Assembly (NCBI GenBank): GCA_032622095.1
Contig: CP136065.1
Span: 248,433,474 to 248,497,473 of the forward strand
Origin: Siphonodentalium dalli
Taxonomy: Eukaryota > Mollusca > Scaphopoda > Gadilida > Siphonodentaliidae
Reading direction: 5' to 3'
DNA: 64,000 nucleotides
Below, in pieces: positions 58,418 to 64,000 of this stretch (its first letter is position 1; each line of letters begins with the position of its first letter). Under the pieces are notes generated by a model, which had not been told where the DNA came from, did no database searches, and saw nothing but the letters and a program-made list of their open reading frames with translations. Made by a program: the position numbers and the translations under genes.

Positions 58418-60076
58418 ATCTTCCAACAAGGGCGAGCACAAACCTCTCACTCAGTCTCCTGGGTGTTTTACCGATGAGTCGCCAACTACATTTGAGAAAA
58501 CTTCTCTTCCTCGGCGAACTTATCCACTTGCCTGCGACTCGAGACTTTCCTTTACGAATTTTCATGAAAAACCTCTATATGCACAATTTATTCAATGTGA
58601 ATACCACCGGTTATGTAAAAGACATCATCGATGTTCTAGAAGTGTACAATCTGTCTTCTTATCTTCAAGAATTCTTATCTTCAGGATCCTTCCCAAAGAA
58701 GATCATTTGGAAGCAACTCGTCAAGTCGACCATAAGAGCTCACTATTGTGATGCATGGACTTCAGCAGTGGGTGCCAATGGTAGCTCTTCTAATCTTCTC
58801 CTCATTGATAACCAGCCTATCGCAGTCTGGAGTGTGTGGCGTCTTCTTGCTGCCCATCCTAACAGGAGTTTGGAACTGAACAATCTTGCTAGACTTCTAA
58901 ATAGATTGTTGTTCGAAAACAATGCCCGATGCATGCTGTGTGGCCACACTTATAACAATGAAATTGGACATATTACTGACTCGTGCAGATCTGCCACCAT
59001 GTACAGACTCCGATATAATTACTGGGTATGCTTATCGATAGCTTCGTTATCCAACTATTTAGTTACCTGGATGCTCTCTCAAACGACCATTTAAATGCGC
59101 TATTACTTGGCAGTACCCAGCTTGGTTGTCATATCCCGACTGAGTCATGGGAGCAGCTCATCATCGCATCTGCTGCATTTCTGTATGTTGGTTGTCAACT
59201 AATTCGCCCCGGAAGTTAAAAGATGACATTCACATGACATTTGATGCAATATGCCTCTCAGGTGGACAATATTCAACTATGATCTGGCCTCCTTGCCACC
59301 CGCATCTACAATGTTTTCTCATATACTCGTTTTTACCTTGCTCTTCGTACAATGTACACATCTTTCCAATTTATGTATACAATGGTGGTGTATAGTCCAC
59401 TTACAATGGTCTCGTTACCACATACTTTCTGTAACTGATATGTATATATGCTCTTCATACTTGGAGGTCAATAAACAATAATATCGCTTTCTTGTCAAAG
59501 TCATCGAGAGCATTCCACCGTGTGATAATGAGCTGGGCATCGGCGCGTGTTATGGCACCCAGGTTCTCACGATGCGACAGCAAGGTGTCAGCGAGCTGCA
59601 ACACCTTGTCATAGCCCGGAATGTCATCGGCTCCAACTGTCGCCTGAAAGGTGAGGTAGGAATGCATAATTAAACAATTTTCAAGATGATATACTAAGCA
59701 TTTTGACCCAGGGAATCTTATTAGATGTGTCACCTCAGATGACTTAAATGGGCAAATATGAGCAATAAAGAGCGTTCCTTATCAGATTGTTTATCCCAGA
59801 TGACTAATAATATTTAATATATTACCATTCTTCACCCGAGCAATGCCGGATGGCCCAGATAGTACATACATATATCTCATATATATTTTGAAGACCTCTG
59901 TATGTTTGTATGTTTGTATGTTTGTATGTATGTTTGTCATTGATACAAATCTACGATTCTCGACCGATCGGGACGAAACTTGGTACGTGGGTGTAGTTTG
60001 ACCAGGCGGTGGACGTTGTCGTATTGGCGAGCCCGTGCGGCACCCGCTCCGTGCATGCGCAGACGAGATATACATG
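58418..60076 (+). repeat. Array unit 7
   Basis: Chimeric frame 58396-59094. Same variants as unit 6; I see no difference over the segments compared. Antisense exon 59483-59643. Confidence 0.85.
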
Positions 60077-61537
60077 ATCTTCCAACAAGGGCGAGCACAA
60101 ACCTCTCACTCAGTCTCCTGGGTGTTTTACCGATGAGTCGCCAACTACATTTGAGAAAACTTCTCTTCCTCGGCGAACTTATCCACTTGCCTGCGACTCG
60201 AGACTTTCCTTTACGAATTTTCATGAAAAACCTCTATATGCACAATTTATTCAATGTGAATACCACCGGTTATGTAAAAGACATCATCGATGTTCTAGAA
60301 GTGTACAATCTGTCTTCTTATCTTCAAGAATTCTTATCTTCAGGATCCTTCCCAAAGAAGATCATTTGGAAGCAACTCGTCAAGTCGACCATAAGAGCTC
60401 ACTATTGTGATGCATGGACTTCAGCAGTGGGTGCCAATGGTAGCTCTTCTAATCTTCTCCTCATTGATAACCAGCCTATCGCAGTCTGGAGTGTGTGGCG
60501 TCTTCTTGCTGCCCATCCTAACAGGAGTTTGGAACTGAACAATCTTGCTAGACTTCTAAATAGATTGTTGTTCGAAAACAATGCCCGATGCATGCTGTGT
60601 GGCCACACTTATAACAATGAAATTGGACATATTACTGACTCGTGCAGATCTGCCACCATGTACAGACTCCGATATAATTACTGGGTATGCTTATCGATAG
60701 CTTCGTTATCCAACTATTTAGTTACCTGGATGCTCTCTCAAACGACCATTTAAATGCGCTATTACTTGGCAGTACCCAGCTTGGTTGTCATATCCCGACT
60801 GAGTCATGGGAGCAGCTCATCATCGCATCTGCTGCATTTCTGTATGTTGGTTGTCAACTAATTCGCCCCGGAAGTTAAAAGATGACATTCACATGACATT
60901 TGATGCAATATGCCTCTCAGGTGGACAATATTCAACTATGATCTGGCCTCCTTGCCACCCGCATCTACAATGTTTTCTCATATACTCGTTTTTACCTTGC
61001 TCTTCGTACAATGTACACATCTTTCCAATTTATGTATACAATGGTGGTGTATAGTCCACTTACAATGGTCTCGTTACCACATACTTTCTGTAACTGATAT
61101 GTATATATGCTCTTCATACTTGGAGGTCAATAAACAATAATATCGCTTTCTTGTCAAAGTCATCGAGAGCATTCCACCGTGTGATAATGAGCTGGGCATC
61201 GGCGCGTGTTATGGCACCCAGGTTCTCACGATGCGACAGCAAGGTGTCAGCGAGCTGCAACACCTTGTCATAGCCCGGAATGTCATCGGCTCCAACTGTC
61301 GCCTGAAAGGTGAGGTAGGAATGCATAATTAAACAATTTTCAAGATGATATACTAAGCATTTTGACCCAGGGAATCTTATTAGATGTGTCACCTCAGATG
61401 ACTTAAATGGGCAAATATGAGCAATAAAGAGCGTTCCTTATCAGATTGTTTATCCCAGATGACTAATAATATTTAATATATTACCATTCTTCACCCGAGC
61501 AATGCCGGATGGCCCAGATAGTACATACATACATATA

Positions 61538-62039
61538 TCTCATATATATTTTGAAGACCTCTGTTTGTTTGTTTGTCTGTCTGTCTGTCATTTATACAAA
61601 TCTACGATTCTCGACCGATCGGGACGAAACTTGGTACGTGTGTGTAGTTTGACCAGGCGGTGAACGTTGTCGTATTGGCGAGCCCGTGCGGCGCCCGCTT
61701 CGCGCATGCGCAGACGAGATCTCGGAAACGGGTGGAGCTATCGACTTGAAATTTGCTATGTGAATGTATCTTGCCCCGGATACGAATTTTATCGGCTCGC
61801 CGAGCCCGTGCGACACCAGCTTCGCGCATGCGCAGACGAGATCTCGGAAACGGGTGGAGCTATCGACTTGAAATTTGCTATGTGAATGTATCTTGCACCG
61901 GATACGAATTTTATCGGGTCGCCGAGCCCGTGCGACGCCAGCTTCGCGCATGCGCACACCAGATCTCGGAAACGGGTAGAGCTATCGACTTGAAATTTTG
62001 TTTTTGAATAGCCCGGACAACGTCGGGTTCATCGGCTAG
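61538..62039 (+). mobile_element. Complete non-autonomous Helitron-like element
   Basis: 5' end A|TCTCATATATATTTTG and 3' end CTAG followed by T, the canonical Helitron termini and A/T insertion site. A hairpin CCCGGAC / GTCGGG (62012-62027) lies 8 bases before CTAG. Inside are a TTTG/TCTG microsatellite and three core units of about 118 bp containing GCCCGTGCG and CATGCGCAGACGAGAT. No Rep/helicase gene; 502 bp. Joined head to tail with a second copy from 62040. Confidence 0.75.
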
Positions 62040-62225
62040 TCTCATATATATTTTGAAGACCTCTGTATGTTTGTATGTATGTTTGTCATTGATACAAATC
62101 TACGATTCTCGACCGATCGGGACGAAACTTGGTACGTGTGTGTAGTTTGACCAGGCGGTGGACGTTGTCGTATTGGCGAGCCCGTGCGGCACCCGCTTCG
62201 TGCATGCGCAGACGAGATATACATG
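62040..62225 (+). mobile_element. Second, truncated Helitron-like copy
   Basis: Starts TCTCATATATATTTTG immediately after CTAG of the first copy; runs to the array joint. Confidence 0.65.
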
Positions 62226-63866
62226 ATCTTCCAACAAGGGCGAGCACAAACCTCTCACTCAGTCTCCTGGGTGTTTTACCGATGAGTCGCCAACTACATT
62301 TGAGAAAACTTCTCTTCCTCTGCGAACTTATCCACTTGCCTGCGACTCGAGACTTTCCTTTGCGAATTTTCATGAAAAACCTCTATATGCACAATTTATT
62401 CAATCTGAATACCACCGGTTATGCAAAAGACATCATCGATGTTCTAGAAGTGTACAATCTGTCTTCTTATCTTCAAGAATTCTTATCTTCAGGATCCTTC
62501 CCAAAGAAGATCATTTGGAAGCAACTCGTCAAGTCGACCATAAGAGCTCACTATTGTGATGCATGGACTTCAGCAGTGGGTGCCAATTGTAGCTCTTCTA
62601 ATCTTCTCCTCATTGATAACCAGCCTGTCGCAGTCTGGAGTGTGTGGCGTCTTCTTGCTGCCCATCCTAACAGGAGTTTGGAACTGAACAATCTTGCTAG
62701 ACTTCTAAATAGATTGTTGTTCGAAAACAATGCCCGATGCATGCTGTGTGGCCACACTTATAACAATGAAATTGGACATATTACTGACTCGTGCAGATCT
62801 GCCACCATGTACAGACTCCGATATAATTACTGGTGTATGCTTATCGATAGCTTCGACATCCAACTATTTAGTTACCTGGATGCTCTCTCAAACGACCATT
62901 TAAATGCGCTATTACTTGGCAGTACCCAGCTTGGTTGTCATATCCCGACTGAGTCATGGGAGCAGCTCATCATCGCATCTGCTGCATTTCTGTATGTTGG
63001 TTGTCAACTAATTCGCCCCGGAAGTTAAAAGATGACATTCACATGACATTTGATGCAATATGCCTCTCAGGTGGACAATATTCAACTATGATCTGGCCTC
63101 CTTGCCACCCGCATCTACAATGTTTTCTCATATACCCGTTTTTACCTTGCTCTTCGTACAATGTACACATCTTTCCAATTTATGTATACAATGGTGGTGT
63201 ATAGTCCACTTACAATGGTCTCGTTACCACATACTTTATGTAACTGATATGTATATATGCTCTTCATACTTGGGGGTCAATAAACAATAATATCGCTTTC
63301 TTGTCAAAGTCATCGAGAGCATTCCACCGTGTGATAATGAGCTGGGCATCGGCGCGTGTTATGGCACCCAGGTTCTCACGATGCGACAGCAAGGTGTCAG
63401 CGAGCTGCAACACCTTGGCATAGCCCGGAATGTCATCGGCTCCAACTGTCGCCTGAAAGGTGAGGTAGGAATCCAATAATTAAACAATTGATGATATACT
63501 AAGCATTTTGACCCAGGGAATCTTATTAGATGTGTCACCTCAGATGACTTAAATGGGCAAATATGAGCAATAAAGAGCGTCCCTTATCAGATTGTTTATC
63601 CCAGATGACTAATAATATTTAATATATTACCATTCTTCACCCGAGCAATGCCGGATGGCCCAGATAGTACATACATGTATCTCATATATATTTTGAAGAC
63701 CTCTGTATGTTTGTATGTTTGTATGTATGTTTGTCATTGATACAAATCTACGATTCTCGACCGATCGGGACGAAACTTGGTACGTGTGTGTAGTTTGACC
63801 AGGCGGTGGACGTTGTCGTATTGGCGAGCCCGTGCGGCACCCGCTTCGTGCATGCGCAGACGAGAT
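62226..63866 (+). repeat. Array unit 9 (last in window)
   Basis: Chimeric frame 62204-63028, 274 codons, with the best-preserved LINE ORF2 C-terminus (zinc knuckle followed by ESWEQLIIASAAFLYVGCQ). Antisense exon 63292-63452. Its Helitron-like part (from 63681) continues past the usual joint into ATATCGGAAACGGGTGG, so the array ends here or this copy kept the uncut element. Confidence 0.85.
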
Positions 63867-64000
63867 ATCGGAAACGGGTGGAGCTATCGACTTGAAATTT
63901 GGTATGTGAATGTATCTTGCCCCGGATACGAATTTTATCGGGTCGCCGAGCCCGTGCGATGCCAGCTTCGCGCATGCGCAGACGAGATCTCGGAAACGGG
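63680..64000 (+). mobile_element. Helitron-like element, cut by window end
   Basis: Same 5' end as the element at 61538, with TATG/TTTG microsatellite and at least two core units; runs out of the window at GAAACGGG. Confidence 0.65.

Larger units (their letters stand above)
60077..62225 (+). repeat. Array unit 8, with complete Helitron-like copy
   Basis: Chimeric frame 60055-60753. LINE half as units 6-7. Antisense exon 61142-61302. Its right part carries a full Helitron-like element (61538-62039) followed directly by the truncated copy seen in other units, which makes the unit 490 bp longer. Confidence 0.85.
46832..64000 (+). repeat. Tandem array, ten units of about 1.65 kb
   Basis: The unit is: LINE ORF2 3' end and UTR (about 1.06 kb), host exon in antisense (about 160 bp), intron piece (about 230 bp), and 5' part of a Helitron-like element (about 180 bp). 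Unit starts (ATCTTCC) are 46832, 48480, 50131, 51790, 53441, 55100, 56759, 58418, 60077 and 62226. Spacings are 1648, 1651, 1659, 1651, 1659, 1659, 1659, 1659 and 2149. The 8-bp steps come from the TATGTTTG microsatellite; the last long step from an extra Helitron-like copy. The joint GACGAGATATACATGATCTTCC shares ATA between Helitron and LINE sides. The first unit is the 3' end of the full-length LINE itself, which fixes the origin of the array. The array continues to or beyond the window end. Confidence 0.9.

Noticed and set aside
46832-64000. CRISPR or bacterial satellite reading of the regular array
   Set aside because: The unit is 1.65 kb of eukaryotic transposon and exon sequence without spacer logic; all surrounding features are eukaryotic.

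Overview
The window is eukaryotic, AT-rich and dominated by repeats. Spliced gene fragments, short dispersed TACATGTA motifs, a 160-bp tandem repeat of the kind seen in bivalve and gastropod genomes, BEL/Pao, Polinton-like, Helitron-like and LINE elements, and many small palindromic MITEs together suggest a marine lophotrochozoan, most likely a mollusc. That assignment is inference; no species-diagnostic gene is present. There are no bacterial operons and no CRISPR array.

Layout. 701-8178 is a short-LTR element with a 4-bp target duplication, a long leader and a 1192-codon reading frame made of internally duplicated modules; it shows no recognisable pol. 8.2-19.8 kb is gene-free and holds MITEs: a PIF/Harbinger-type copy, a family with TACTCTTGAG ends, Tc1/mariner-type palindromes, and two inverted copies of a 1.25-kb element with 16-bp subterminal palindromes, all set in an older tandem duplication. 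19.8-23.5 kb is an inverted minisatellite joined to a 3-kb inverted-repeat element. 26.36-29.65 kb is a miniature Polinton-like fossil, and 29.68-32.3 kb is a BEL/Pao fossil cut inside its reverse transcriptase region. 32.3-33.4 kb carries a minus-strand reading frame with a likely 188-bp intron, next to a palindromic fragment of U6 snRNA.

34.5-48.1 kb looks like one minus-strand gene broken up by transposons. Its last two exons are at 35747-35647 and 35122-34573, and a likely upstream exon is at 48053-47893. Between them lies an APE-type LINE (35911-47892), itself split by a CACTA-like element (36928-39793) and a 4.87-kb foldback element (39798-44669).

From 46.8 kb to the window end, a segment of about 1.65 kb (LINE 3' end, host exon and intron piece, 5' part of a Helitron-like element) is repeated ten times in tandem. 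Unit variants record stepwise unequal exchange. In the eighth added unit a complete 502-bp Helitron-like element is joined head to tail to the next copy at a CTAG/TC junction. No new defence or metabolic system was found. The strongest points of interest are this array, the modular protein of the LTR element, the foldback structures and the U6-derived palindrome.
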